Source: an uncultured Bradyrhizobium sp.
Lineage (GTDB): Bacteria > Pseudomonadota > Alphaproteobacteria > Rhizobiales > Xanthobacteraceae
DNA length: 64,000 nt
Assembly (NCBI RefSeq): GCF_947648125.1
Contig: NZ_CANSMR010000022.1
Location: 62,001-126,000 of the forward strand
Reading direction: 5' to 3'
The notes beneath the pieces were generated by a model. That model did not search any database and was not told the DNA's origin. It worked only from the letters and a program-made list of their open reading frames with translations. Both the position numbers and the translations under genes were made by a program. Shown here in pieces: positions 1 to 8,332 of the stretch (position 1 is its first letter; each line of letters starts with the position of its first letter).

Positions 1-756
1 ATCTCCGATGTCCATCTCGGAGCCCGCGGTTCGCAAGCCGACCGCCTGCTGGACTTCCTCCGCTCCCACGACGCCGACACGATCTACCTCGTTGGTGATA
101 TCGTCGACGGCTGGGCGCTGAAGTCGAACTGGTACTGGCCGCAGACCCACAACGATTTCGTGCAGAAGATGCTGCGCAAGGCGCGCAAGGGCGCCAAGGT
201 GATCTACGTCCCGGGCAACCACGACGAGTTCCTGCGCAAATATTACGGCACGCATTTCGGCGGCATCGACGTGGTGGAGAACACCGTTCACACCGGCGCC
301 GACGGCAAGCGCTACCTCGTGATCCACGGCGACATCTTCGATCTCGTAGTGCAGAACGCGCGCTGGCTCGCCCATCTCGGCGACAAGGCCTACGACTTCG
401 CGATCCAGATGAATCGCTTCGTCAACTTCTTCCGCAAGATGTTCGGCGTGCCGTACTGGTCGCTGTCGCAATGGGCCAAGCTGAAGGTCAAGAAGGCGGT
501 GAACTATATCGGCGCGTTCGAGGCGACACTTGCCGGCGAGGCGCGGCGTCACGGCTGCGACGGCGTGATCTGCGGCCACATCCACTACGCGACGATTCAT
601 GACGAGCACGGCATCCGCTACATGAATTGCGGCGACTGGGTGGAGAGCTGCACGGCGCTCGCCGAGCACGAGGACGGCCATTTCGAGATCATCACCTGGA
701 CCGACCCGGTGCGCCGGATCGCGCCAGTTCCGCGAGTGACGGCACGCGCTGCATGA
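1..756 (+). CDS. Metallophosphoesterase, LpxH/PlcP-like (5' truncated)
   Basis: Calcineurin-like metallophosphoesterase whose first residues lie outside the window; the frame is open from base 1. The metal-binding motifs are in order: SDVHLG, GDIVDGW, GNHDE and CGHIH. Relatives are annotated either as UDP-2,3-diacylglucosamine diphosphatase (lipid A synthesis) or as PlcP, the phospholipase C used by rhizobia and marine bacteria to strip phospholipid head groups when phosphate is short. The stop codon overlaps the start of the following glycosyltransferase (ATGA), so the two are translationally coupled. A phosphatase next to a GT4 enzyme resembles plcP-agt lipid-remodelling pairs, so I lean to PlcP, but the upstream promoter is not visible. 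Confidence 0.85.
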   Translation: MSDVHLGARGSQADRLLDFLRSHDADTIYLVGDIVDGWALKSNWYWPQTHNDFVQKMLRKARKGAKVIYVPGNHDEFLRKYYGTHFGGIDVVENTVHTGADGKRYLVIHGDIFDLVVQNARWLAHLGDKAYDFAIQMNRFVNFFRKMFGVPYWSLSQWAKLKVKKAVNYIGAFEATLAGEARRHGCDGVICGHIHYATIHDEHGIRYMNCGDWVESCTALAEHEDGHFEIITWTDPVRRIAPVPRVTARAA

Positions 757-1844
757 CGCATATCCTGGTCGCGACCGATGCGTGGCATCCCCAAGTCAAC
801 GGGGTTGTCCGCACGCTGACCATGATGGCACAGGCGGCGAAATCGCTCGGCGTCGAGGTCAGCTTCCTGACGCCGGACGAGTTCCGCACCTTCGCGATGC
901 CGAGCTATCGCGATCTGAGGCTGGCACTTCCCTACCAGGCCAAGGTCGCAAGCCTGATCGAGGCGGCAAAGCCCGACAGCATCCACATCGCGACCGAAGG
1001 CCCGATCGGGCTGTCGGTCCGCCGCTATTGCCGCAAGCACGGCCTGCCGTTCACGACGAGCTTCCACACCCGCTTTCCCGAGTACGTCTCGGCACGGACG
1101 CCGGTTCCGGAAGCCTGGGTGTGGCGCGCGCTGCGCTGGTTCCACCGGCCGAGCCGGGCGGTGATGGCCGCGACCCCGGCGCTGGCCGCCGAGCTGCGTC
1201 AGCGCGGCTTCCGCAACGTGGTGCTGTGGTCGCGCGGGGTCGATACCGCGCTGTTCCACCCGCGCGATGTCGATCTCTGCCTGCCGCAGCCGGTCTATCT
1301 CAGCGTCGGCCGGGTGGCGGTGGAGAAGAACCTCGAGGCGTTCCTCGATCTCGATCTGCCCGGCACCAAGGTCGTGGTCGGCGACGGCCCGGCGCGGGCG
1401 GCGCTGGAGCGGAAATATCCCGAAGCCGTCTTCCTCGGCGCCCGCCATGGGGAAGAATTGGCCGAAATCTATGCCGCGGCCGATGTGTTCGTTTTCCCCA
1501 GCCGCACCGATACGTTCGGTTTGGTGCTCCTTGAAGCATTAGCCAGCGGCCTGCCGGTTGCCGCTTTTCCGGTCACCGGTCCCCGCGACGTGATCGGCGC
1601 GGCGCCGGTCGGCGTGCTTGACGAGGATCTGCGCCACGCCTGCCTGGAGGCGCTCAGCATCCCGCGGCAGGCCTGCGTCGATTTCGCCGCGCTCCACACC
1701 TGGCAGGCGTCGGCGCGGGTGTTCATCGACCGCTGCATGAACGTCCGCCCCGCGGCGCCCGACGGGGAAGGGGAGGCGTTCGAATTCGGCGCCGAAGAGC
1801 ATCATTTCGCGGCGCTGCCGGCGCCGCATTCCACCTCACGCTAG
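753..1844 (+). CDS. Glycosyltransferase family 4 (GT-B fold)
   Basis: 363-residue retaining glycosyltransferase. The N-terminal ATDAWHPQVNGVVRTL stretch and the C-terminal FGLVLLEALASGLPVAAFP segment (an E-x7-E type donor-binding motif) are typical of GT4 enzymes that use nucleotide sugars at the inner membrane. The start chosen is the ATG overlapping the phosphoesterase stop; a longer frame runs upstream inside that gene and is not used. Likely acceptors are diacylglycerol or phosphatidyl lipids. Paired with the upstream phosphoesterase it could make glycolipids that replace phospholipids (Agt-like), or act as a mannosyltransferase. Substrate cannot be read from the sequence. Confidence 0.85.
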   Translation: MTHILVATDAWHPQVNGVVRTLTMMAQAAKSLGVEVSFLTPDEFRTFAMPSYRDLRLALPYQAKVASLIEAAKPDSIHIATEGPIGLSVRRYCRKHGLPFTTSFHTRFPEYVSARTPVPEAWVWRALRWFHRPSRAVMAATPALAAELRQRGFRNVVLWSRGVDTALFHPRDVDLCLPQPVYLSVGRVAVEKNLEAFLDLDLPGTKVVVGDGPARAALERKYPEAVFLGARHGEELAEIYAAADVFVFPSRTDTFGLVLLEALASGLPVAAFPVTGPRDVIGAAPVGVLDEDLRHACLEALSIPRQACVDFAALHTWQASARVFIDRCMNVRPAAPDGEGEAFEFGAEEHHFAALPAPHSTSR

Positions 1845-1900
1845 ACGAGTCACGCTAAAGCGTCTTGCCGGGCTGCCCGCTACCGCGATACAAATCGTGG

Positions 1901-2890
1901 ATGACGGACATCACTCTCAATCCACCCGTTGCTGCCGCGGACATCGATGCCGCCGCAAGGGTGGTCGCGCCGTTCGCGGTGCGCACGCCGCTCCTGACTT
2001 TCCCCGTTCTCAACGAACGCGTCGGCACCCAGGTCTTCCTCAAGCCCGAGATGTTGCAGCGAACCGGATCGTTCAAGTTCCGCGGCGCCTTCAACAAGCT
2101 CGCCTCTATCCCGCAGGACAAGCGGAGCGGGGGCGTCGTCGCGTTCTCCTCGGGCAACCACGCCCAGGGCGTTGCCGCGGCGGCAAAGATCCTCAACATG
2201 CAGGCGACCATCGTGATGCCTGCGGACTCCCCGATCACCAAGCGCGAGCGGACGAAGTCCTATGGCGCCGAGGTTGTGCTGTACGACCGCGATCGCGACG
2301 ACCGCGAGGCGATTGCCAATGGCATCGCCGGCAAGCGCGGCGCGACGTTGGTGCGTCCCTATGACGATCCCTTCGTGATCGCGGGCCAGGGCACCGCCGG
2401 CCGCGAGATCGCCGAGGACATGGCCGCGCTCGGGCTCGTGCCCGACATCGTGGTGGCGCCGGCTTCGGGCGGCGGCCTGATCGCGGGTGTTGCGACCGCG
2501 GTGAAGGCGAAATATCCGCAGGCCCAGGTGATCGTCGCCGAGCCCGCGGGCTATGACGATCACGCTTTGTCGCTCAAGGTCGGCCATCGCGAGGCGCATC
2601 CGGTCGCGGCGCGCACCATCTGCGATGCGCTGATGGCGATGATGCCGGGCGAACTCACCTTTGCCATCAACAGCAAGCTGCTCGCAAATGGCGTCAGCGT
2701 CTCCGACGACGAGGTCGGCGCCGCCGTCGCCTTCGCCTATCGCGAGCTGAAGCTCGTGGTCGAGCCCGGCGGCGCGGTCGGGCTCGCGGCGCTGCTCGCG
2801 GGACGGATCGACGCCAAGGGCAAGAACGTCGTCATCGTACTCTCGGGTGGCAATGTCGACGCAGACCTGTTCGCGAAGCTTGTCGCCTGA
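1901..2890 (+). CDS. Threonine/serine dehydratase, PLP-dependent
   Basis: 329-residue fold-type II PLP enzyme. The Schiff-base lysine is Lys59 in TGSFKFRGA. The SGNHAQGV loop, the glycine-rich phosphate loop ASGGGLIAG and the C-terminal SGGNVD are all present. There is no C-terminal ACT domain, so this is the short catabolic form (threonine ammonia-lyase, TdcB-like; serine racemase is an alternative) rather than feedback-regulated IlvA. It converts threonine to 2-oxobutanoate and ammonia in the cytoplasm. The start at MTDITL is preferred over an upstream in-frame ATG because the family begins there. A strong hairpin terminator follows. Confidence 0.9.
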   Translation: MTDITLNPPVAAADIDAAARVVAPFAVRTPLLTFPVLNERVGTQVFLKPEMLQRTGSFKFRGAFNKLASIPQDKRSGGVVAFSSGNHAQGVAAAAKILNMQATIVMPADSPITKRERTKSYGAEVVLYDRDRDDREAIANGIAGKRGATLVRPYDDPFVIAGQGTAGREIAEDMAALGLVPDIVVAPASGGGLIAGVATAVKAKYPQAQVIVAEPAGYDDHALSLKVGHREAHPVAARTICDALMAMMPGELTFAINSKLLANGVSVSDDEVGAAVAFAYRELKLVVEPGGAVGLAALLAGRIDAKGKNVVIVLSGGNVDADLFAKLVA

Positions 2891-2909
2891 GACCAGCATC
2901 TTGAAAGGA

Positions 2910-2942
2910 ACGGGGGCAGGGCAGTGCGCGCTCTGCCCCCGT
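2910..2942. terminator. Terminator between convergent genes
   Basis: A perfect 10-bp stem, ACGGGGGCAG pairing with CTGCCCCCGT, with a 13-nt loop and followed by TTTC. It lies between the dehydratase stop and the stop of the convergent caspase-like gene, so it can serve both strands. Confidence 0.8.
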
Positions 2943-2963
2943 TTCGTTGCGTGGTGCGGCCGA

Positions 2964-4523
2964 TCAGTGCCTGAAGCTGCCACGATGGCTGCCGCCAATC
3001 CCGCCGACGTGCGAGACGGACGGACTTGAGTGGAACGCGGCATGGCCGCCGCCTGAACCCGTCCGGTTGACTTGCATGCTCTGCCGCTCGGCGCGGAAGT
3101 GCTGCCTGCTGTTGTTTTTCATGATCGCGTTCGACGTGGCCTTGCCGGCATTCGCGGCAGGCAGGCTAGCAACCTTGCCCTTGCCGATTGAGCTCGGCAT
3201 GCCGACCGGCTTCGCTCCAGGTGCGGGCAGGGTCACGATCTTGCCGACGGTGCCTTGCTCGCCGGCATTGATCGGCCGGAAGGCCGGACGGTTTGACAGC
3301 CGCGTGAACTGCATCAGCGGGACTGCCTTCGGCTGCGCCTGCAGCTTCAACGCCGATTGCGCATAGGGGCTGCTGCCGAAATTGTCGTGGAAGGTCTTGT
3401 AGGCGAAAGGCGTGTTGGCAAGCACCGCCTTGTGCCAGGCCGCGACCTGCAGCCAGTTCGTCAGCAGGAAGCGAATGCGATCGCACAGCGGATCGCGCGG
3501 ATAAAGCCGGATGAATTCCTCATAGTATTCCGGACGGCCCTCGGACAGCACGAAGTCATAGGCCTGGCGCACCGAGCGGTTCGGCAGGTTCGATGCCATC
3601 TGCACGACCGGGCCATTCGCCGGCGCTCGCGCCGACGCCACGGCAGTGTCGCCGAAGAAATAGAAATCGGAGGTCAGCGACGAGCTTTCCCAGGGCGTCT
3701 GCCGGCCGTCGGTCGTCGAGTTGACGTCGAGACGAATGCGCTTGAACAGCTGCTCGATCGGCAGATTGGGCTCGCGCGCCAGGCGCAGGAAGGCGTTGGT
3801 GTAGGGGCTGTGGCCGTTGCTGCCGTCCTGCGCTTCCATGCCCGGCGCCGTCGAATAGCCGACAATCGAGCCGTTCGGTGCATCGACGACGGCAAGGCCG
3901 CGGCCGGCGTCGTTTACGTTGGGAAACGGGTTGTTGCGGCAGGCATCGAGCACCACGATGCGCATCCGGCTCGGGATGTTCTCCAACGTGCCCATCACGT
4001 CGACGAGGCGCACCGCATTGCCGTCGAGGTCGGACGGCGTTGCGATCCTGGCATCGACCGGAATCAGATAGTTCTCGCCGGCGAGCTGCACGCCGTGGCC
4101 GGCGTAATAGATCATCGCGACCGTACCGGGACCGCGCGCCGAGACCTTGTCGGAGAAATCCCGCAACACCTTCACCATGTCGCCCTGCCTGAGGTCTGTC
4201 GCGGCGATCACCTCGAAGCCGGCCGCGTTCAGCAGCTCGGCCATCGACTGCGCGTCATTGCCTGGATTGGCAAGCTTCGGCGCATTCTCATAGTTGGCAT
4301 TGCCGATCACGAGCGCGACGCGCTGCTCGGGGCCGCGCAATGCGGCCGGCGCCGCTGCGGTAGGCGTCGCCGGCGAAGCGGCTTGATCGATGGATTGTGC
4401 CGACGCCTGCGTGGCATTGCCGACGGTCATGCCGCCGGTCTCGGCAGATGCTGCGCCTGATCCACCGAGGCTCAGCAGACCAAGCAATGCGGCCGATATC
4501 ATGATGGATGTCAGGCGGACCAT
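2964..4523 (-). CDS. Secreted caspase-family (peptidase C14) protein
   Basis: 519 residues. A signal peptide covers about residues 1-27 (ending GAASA). A caspase-like p20 domain follows at about residues 66-295, with RVALVIGNANYEN at its start, the catalytic histidine His143 in YYAGHG and the catalytic cysteine Cys195 in DACRNNP. Both members of the dyad are intact, so it should be an active Arg/Lys-specific cysteine peptidase in the periplasm. The C-terminal 220 residues hold no recognised domain apart from a TPR-like stretch (EYYEEFIRLYPRDPLCDRI) and a basic, low-complexity tail. Such proteins are common but poorly characterised in Rhizobiales. Confidence 0.85.
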   Translation of the reverse strand: MVRLTSIMISAALLGLLSLGGSGAASAETGGMTVGNATQASAQSIDQAASPATPTAAAPAALRGPEQRVALVIGNANYENAPKLANPGNDAQSMAELLNAAGFEVIAATDLRQGDMVKVLRDFSDKVSARGPGTVAMIYYAGHGVQLAGENYLIPVDARIATPSDLDGNAVRLVDVMGTLENIPSRMRIVVLDACRNNPFPNVNDAGRGLAVVDAPNGSIVGYSTAPGMEAQDGSNGHSPYTNAFLRLAREPNLPIEQLFKRIRLDVNSTTDGRQTPWESSSLTSDFYFFGDTAVASARAPANGPVVQMASNLPNRSVRQAYDFVLSEGRPEYYEEFIRLYPRDPLCDRIRFLLTNWLQVAAWHKAVLANTPFAYKTFHDNFGSSPYAQSALKLQAQPKAVPLMQFTRLSNRPAFRPINAGEQGTVGKIVTLPAPGAKPVGMPSSIGKGKVASLPAANAGKATSNAIMKNNSRQHFRAERQSMQVNRTGSGGGHAAFHSSPSVSHVGGIGGSHRGSFRH

Positions 4524-4541
4524 CGTGCGCTCCCAAAAGCT

Positions 4542-4558
4542 GGTCCCGGTGCGGGACC
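4542..4558. other. Small perfect hairpin upstream of the caspase-like gene
   Basis: GGTCCCG and CGGGACC pair perfectly around a 3-nt loop, about 20 nt upstream of the caspase-like start codon and about 100 nt past the stop of the preceding gene on the same strand. It may terminate that gene or lie in the 5' leader of this one. No T-tract is present. Confidence 0.4.
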
Positions 4559-4661
4559 GGTCGCGGCGAGGCTAGGCGCGGACGCGCCCGTCGTACGTGA
4601 GCTGGGTCACGCTGCGCGGGTGGTCAATGGGAGGTGGAGGCGTAGCGCGCGCACGTCGCGC

Positions 4662-5945
4662 TTACGAGAAGAACGCGATTCTCTCGACCTGGCTCATACG
4701 GCGGATCGGCGCGAGCGGATCATTGGCTGCGACGCTCGGCTTCTTCAAAAGGCCGCTCGCGATGATTGTCGAGCCGAGTGAGACTTCGGCTGCGGGAGCC
4801 GCGGCAGCCTCGACGGCGGGCGGGAGAGGCGGCGGCACGGCTGCCGGAGCCGCGGCAACCGGTGCTGCAGCCATCGGCGCTGCGGCCATCGGCGGCGGCT
4901 CGACCTTGACCTCGATCGGCTCGGGCGCCGGCGCGGGCTGAATGGCCGGTGCGACCATCTCGGGCTCGGCGGCCATTGCCTCGGCGACGCGCATCTCCTC
5001 GGCAAGGTGCATCTCTTCGGCGATCGCTTCTTCGTCGATCGGATCGGGCGCGCCCATCTCCATCGCGATGAGGTCGAGCACCGCTTCGTCCTGCGCGTCA
5101 GCGGCGGCCTCGGTGACGCGGGCGAGTTCTGCCGCTTCGGCTTCGGCCAGCGCGGCCTCCGCCTTGAGCCATGCTTCGTTTGGCTCCGGCATGGCGGCTG
5201 TGGCAGCCTCAATGCTCGGCGTTGCAACGGCCTCCTGGGGCGGCGCCGGCGGCGTGGCGGCGATAGTGGCTTCAGGCGCAGCGCTCTCGGTGGCAGTGCT
5301 TTCGACTACCGATTGCGGCGAGGGGGCAGCAGCGGGCGGTTCCGGAACCGGCGCTTCGGCCACGGCCGCTGGCTCAGCCGTGGGCGTCGCCGCCTGGTCC
5401 GGATCGAATTCGCTGAGCCGGCGGGCCAGCGCCGCGAAAGCAGCATCCAGCACGGCCTTGGCGTCGTCCATCGAAACCTCGGCCGCACCGGCCTCGATCG
5501 CACTGGCCTGCGAATCGATGATGTCGCAGATCCGGCCGTCATTGCCGATCTCGCGCAGCCGCCAGGAGATCTCCCTGATCACCCGTACGCCCTTGCGCAC
5601 AGGCGCGAGGTTCGGCTCGAAGCTGATGCCGTCGAGTGCAGCGATGGCCGAGGCCTGGGCGGCCTCGATCGCGCCGCGCAGGGCGGCCAGCGCCTGTGCC
5701 AGCTGCTCGTCCCTGATGGCCGCTGCGGCGGCTTGCCGCTGCGCGCTGAGGCTGTCCTCGATCCGCGCCACGGCATCGAGCACCATGCGGGTATCGGCAT
5801 TGCGGTTGCGCTTGGCGTATTCGCCGAGGAACCAGCGGCCCCGCGAGGTCTCCATGAAGGCCGCGCTGATTGCAGCATAGTCCTCCTCGCTCGGCAGGGC
5901 CGCGCGGGCGGATATCGGAGACAGGGCGAATGCTTCTTCGGCCAT
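4662..5945 (-). CDS. Alanine/proline/glutamate-rich protein, unknown function
   Basis: 427 residues. I do not recognise a named family. Residues about 15-165 are a helical, conserved-looking domain containing ETSRGRWFLGEYAKRNRNADT, followed by a long Ala/Pro/Glu-rich low-complexity region (about 190-400) and a short ordered C-terminus ending IRRMSQVERIAFFS. No signal peptide or membrane segment is evident, so it is probably cytoplasmic. The start is the second in-frame ATG (MAEEAFALSP), which has GGAGAG about 7 nt upstream; the longer frame has no such site. It is divergent from the MFS gene across 75 bp. Confidence 0.75.
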   Translation of the reverse strand: MAEEAFALSPISARAALPSEEDYAAISAAFMETSRGRWFLGEYAKRNRNADTRMVLDAVARIEDSLSAQRQAAAAAIRDEQLAQALAALRGAIEAAQASAIAALDGISFEPNLAPVRKGVRVIREISWRLREIGNDGRICDIIDSQASAIEAGAAEVSMDDAKAVLDAAFAALARRLSEFDPDQAATPTAEPAAVAEAPVPEPPAAAPSPQSVVESTATESAAPEATIAATPPAPPQEAVATPSIEAATAAMPEPNEAWLKAEAALAEAEAAELARVTEAAADAQDEAVLDLIAMEMGAPDPIDEEAIAEEMHLAEEMRVAEAMAAEPEMVAPAIQPAPAPEPIEVKVEPPPMAAAPMAAAPVAAAPAAVPPPLPPAVEAAAAPAAEVSLGSTIIASGLLKKPSVAANDPLAPIRRMSQVERIAFFS

Positions 5946-6020
5946 CACAATCTCTCCGCGCAAATCACTGCGCGTTACGCTAACGATCACCACGATATCG
6001 CGCGAATCGCAATTGAATTG

Positions 6021-7193
6021 ATGTCTTCCGAATCACAAATCCCCATCGCAGCCAAGGTTGCGCCGCGGCGATTCGCGCGCAGCCTCGCGGCATTCTATGC
6101 CACGACGTTCGGGATGACCGGGGTCCACCTGCCGTTTTTCACGGTGTGGCTGAAGGCGATCGGGATCGACGCCACGTGGATCGGCCTCATCACGGCGGTG
6201 CCGCCGGTGACGCGCTTCACCGTGCTGCCACTGGTCACCGCGGCGGCGGAGCGTCGCCAGATGCTGCGCGGTGCGATGATCGTCACGGGATTCGCCACCG
6301 CGGTGGGCTTTGCCGTGATCGGCACCCAGCACCAGCCGTTGGTGTTGCTCGCGGTCTATGCGCTGACCTGCTGCGTGTGGACGCCGATGGTGCCACTCAC
6401 CGACGCCTATGCGCTGCGCGGTGTCAGGCAATTCGGCCTGAGCTACGGGCCGTTGCGGCTCTGGGGTTCGGCCGCCTTCGCGGTCTGCGCGCTGATCAGC
6501 GGGTTCCTGCTTCGCTATGTCGCCGAGGTCGATCTGATCTGGATCATCACGGCCGTGACCGTGCTCGGCGCGCTGGTCGGGCTGACGCTGCGGCCGCTCG
6601 GCCGCCCGGTGGCCACAGTCGCGCACGCGGCCGGCGTGCCGAGGCTGCTGCGTAATCCGACGTTCCTCGCCATCATCGTGTCCTCGGCGCTGATCCAGGG
6701 CAGCCACGGCGCCTATTACATCTTCGCATCGATTGCCTGGCAGCAGGCCGGTTTCAGCGGCCTGACGATCGCGGCCCTCTGGGTGCTCGGCGTGATCGCC
6801 GAGATCGTGCTGTTTGCGGCCTCGCCGCGCTTCACGCTGCCGTCGGCTGTGCTGGTGATGATCGCGGCCGCCAGCGCCGTGGCGCGCTGGGCGATCACCG
6901 CGCAGGATCCGCCGCTTGCGGTGCTGGCCGTGGTCCAGCTCGGCCACGGGCTGAGCTTCGGCCTGACCCAGGTCGGCATCATGGGGCTGATGGTGCATCA
7001 CGTGCCGGTCCATGTGATGGCACGCGCGCAGGGCTATCTCACCGCCTGCGGCGGCATTGTCGCAAGCACCACGGCGATCGTCAGCGGCATGGTCTATGCG
7101 CGCTTCGGGCTCGGCGTCTACGACATGATGGCGGCGATGGCGGCGACGGGCGGGCTGGTGATGTGGTTGGCGCGCAAACGACTAACCCACTAG
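6021..7193 (+). CDS. MFS transporter, phenylpropionate-permease-like
   Basis: 390-residue inner-membrane protein with about 12 hydrophobic segments. Its start (FYATTFGMTGVHLPFFTVWLKAIGI) matches the short MFS_1-like group that contains the 3-phenylpropionate permease HcaT. The substrate is unknown. The frame is open for 1 kb upstream through antisense of the preceding gene; the ATG at 6021 is the first that gives a normal N-terminus. Its stop overlaps the stop of the convergent epimerase gene by 4 bp. Confidence 0.85.
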   Translation: MSSESQIPIAAKVAPRRFARSLAAFYATTFGMTGVHLPFFTVWLKAIGIDATWIGLITAVPPVTRFTVLPLVTAAAERRQMLRGAMIVTGFATAVGFAVIGTQHQPLVLLAVYALTCCVWTPMVPLTDAYALRGVRQFGLSYGPLRLWGSAAFAVCALISGFLLRYVAEVDLIWIITAVTVLGALVGLTLRPLGRPVATVAHAAGVPRLLRNPTFLAIIVSSALIQGSHGAYYIFASIAWQQAGFSGLTIAALWVLGVIAEIVLFAASPRFTLPSAVLVMIAAASAVARWAITAQDPPLAVLAVVQLGHGLSFGLTQVGIMGLMVHHVPVHVMARAQGYLTACGGIVASTTAIVSGMVYARFGLGVYDMMAAMAATGGLVMWLARKRLTH

Positions 7194-8191
7194 CCCCAGA
7201 GTGCGGCGTCGGGCGGATAGACCAGGCTGCCCTCGTAGCGCAGGCCGTTGTCGCGGTCCCTGGCCAGCAGCAGCGGGCCGTCGAGATCGACGAAGCGCGC
7301 AGCTTGCGCGATCAGCATCGCCGGCGCCATCGCGAGCGAGGTCGCGACCATGCAGCCGATCATGATCTCGAAGCCGAGCGCGCGGGCGGCGTCCGCCATC
7401 GCAAGCGCTTCGGTCAGCCCGCCGGTCTTGTCGAGCTTGATGTTGACGGCGTCATAGCGGCCGCGCAGGCCTTCGAGCGAGGCGCGGTCATGCACGCTCT
7501 CGTCGGCGCAGACCGCAACCGGGCGCTTGATCCGCAGCAGCGCCTCGTCCTTGCCCGCCGGCAGCGGCTGCTCGATCAGCGTGACGCCGGCATTGGCGCA
7601 GGCCGCGAGATTGGCGGCGAGGTTGTCCTCGGTCCAGGCTTCATTGGCGTCGACGATCAGTTCGGATGCCGGTGCCGCCTTGCGCACGGCGGCGATCCGC
7701 GCGGCGTCGCCATCGCCGCCGAGCTTGATCTTGAGCAGCGCGCGATGCGCGGCCTTGGCGGTGGCCTCCGCCATCGCCTCTGATGTCCCGAGCGAGATCG
7801 TGTAGGCGGTGGTGCGCGGCTCCGGCGCAGGCCGGCCGCGCAGGTTCCAGATCCGCCTGCCGGCGCGTTTGGCCTCGAGGTCCGCCAGCGCGCAATCCAG
7901 CGCGTTGCGGGCGGCGCCGGCGGGCATCCTGGCCTGCAAGGCGATGCGGTCCATGCCGCCGGCGAGTGGCTCCTGCATCGCCTGGATCGCCTGCAGCGTC
8001 GCCTCGGGGGTTTCGCCATAGCGCGGGTAGGGCACGCATTCGCCGCGGCCGGTGAGGCCGCCCTGGCTCACCTCGGCCACCACCACGACAGCCTCGGTCT
8101 TTGCGCCACGGCTGATCGTGAAGGTTCCGGCGATCGGCCAGCGCTCGATCCGCCCGGTCAGGGAAATCGCTCCTTGTGGGGTGGAAGTCAT
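7190..8191 (-). CDS. L-Ala-D/L-Glu-type dipeptide epimerase
   Basis: 333-residue enolase-superfamily enzyme of the muconate lactonizing subgroup. The catalytic KIKLG lysine pair, the metal ligands in VDANEAW, EQPLP and ADES, and the second lysine in NIKLDKTGGL are all visible. Enzymes of this type epimerise L-Ala-D-Glu or related dipeptides and are used in murein peptide recycling. The cytoplasmic location fits the absence of a signal peptide. It sits opposite a transporter gene with overlapping ends, so a shared operon is excluded. The exact dipeptide specificity is inferred. Confidence 0.88.
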   Translation of the reverse strand: MTSTPQGAISLTGRIERWPIAGTFTISRGAKTEAVVVVAEVSQGGLTGRGECVPYPRYGETPEATLQAIQAMQEPLAGGMDRIALQARMPAGAARNALDCALADLEAKRAGRRIWNLRGRPAPEPRTTAYTISLGTSEAMAEATAKAAHRALLKIKLGGDGDAARIAAVRKAAPASELIVDANEAWTEDNLAANLAACANAGVTLIEQPLPAGKDEALLRIKRPVAVCADESVHDRASLEGLRGRYDAVNIKLDKTGGLTEALAMADAARALGFEIMIGCMVATSLAMAPAMLIAQAARFVDLDGPLLLARDRDNGLRYEGSLVYPPDAALWG

Positions 8192-8332
8192 TTTAAAGTC
8201 TACTATTTCCTGAACCGTAGCTTGCGACGCGCAACCAACTATGGCTGGTTAGTGACAGATTCGACAAGCCGATCCGGCATCGCCGGAGATCTGCGTGAGC
8301 GGCGGCCAGCCGGCTTGAGGGGTAGGCAAAAG

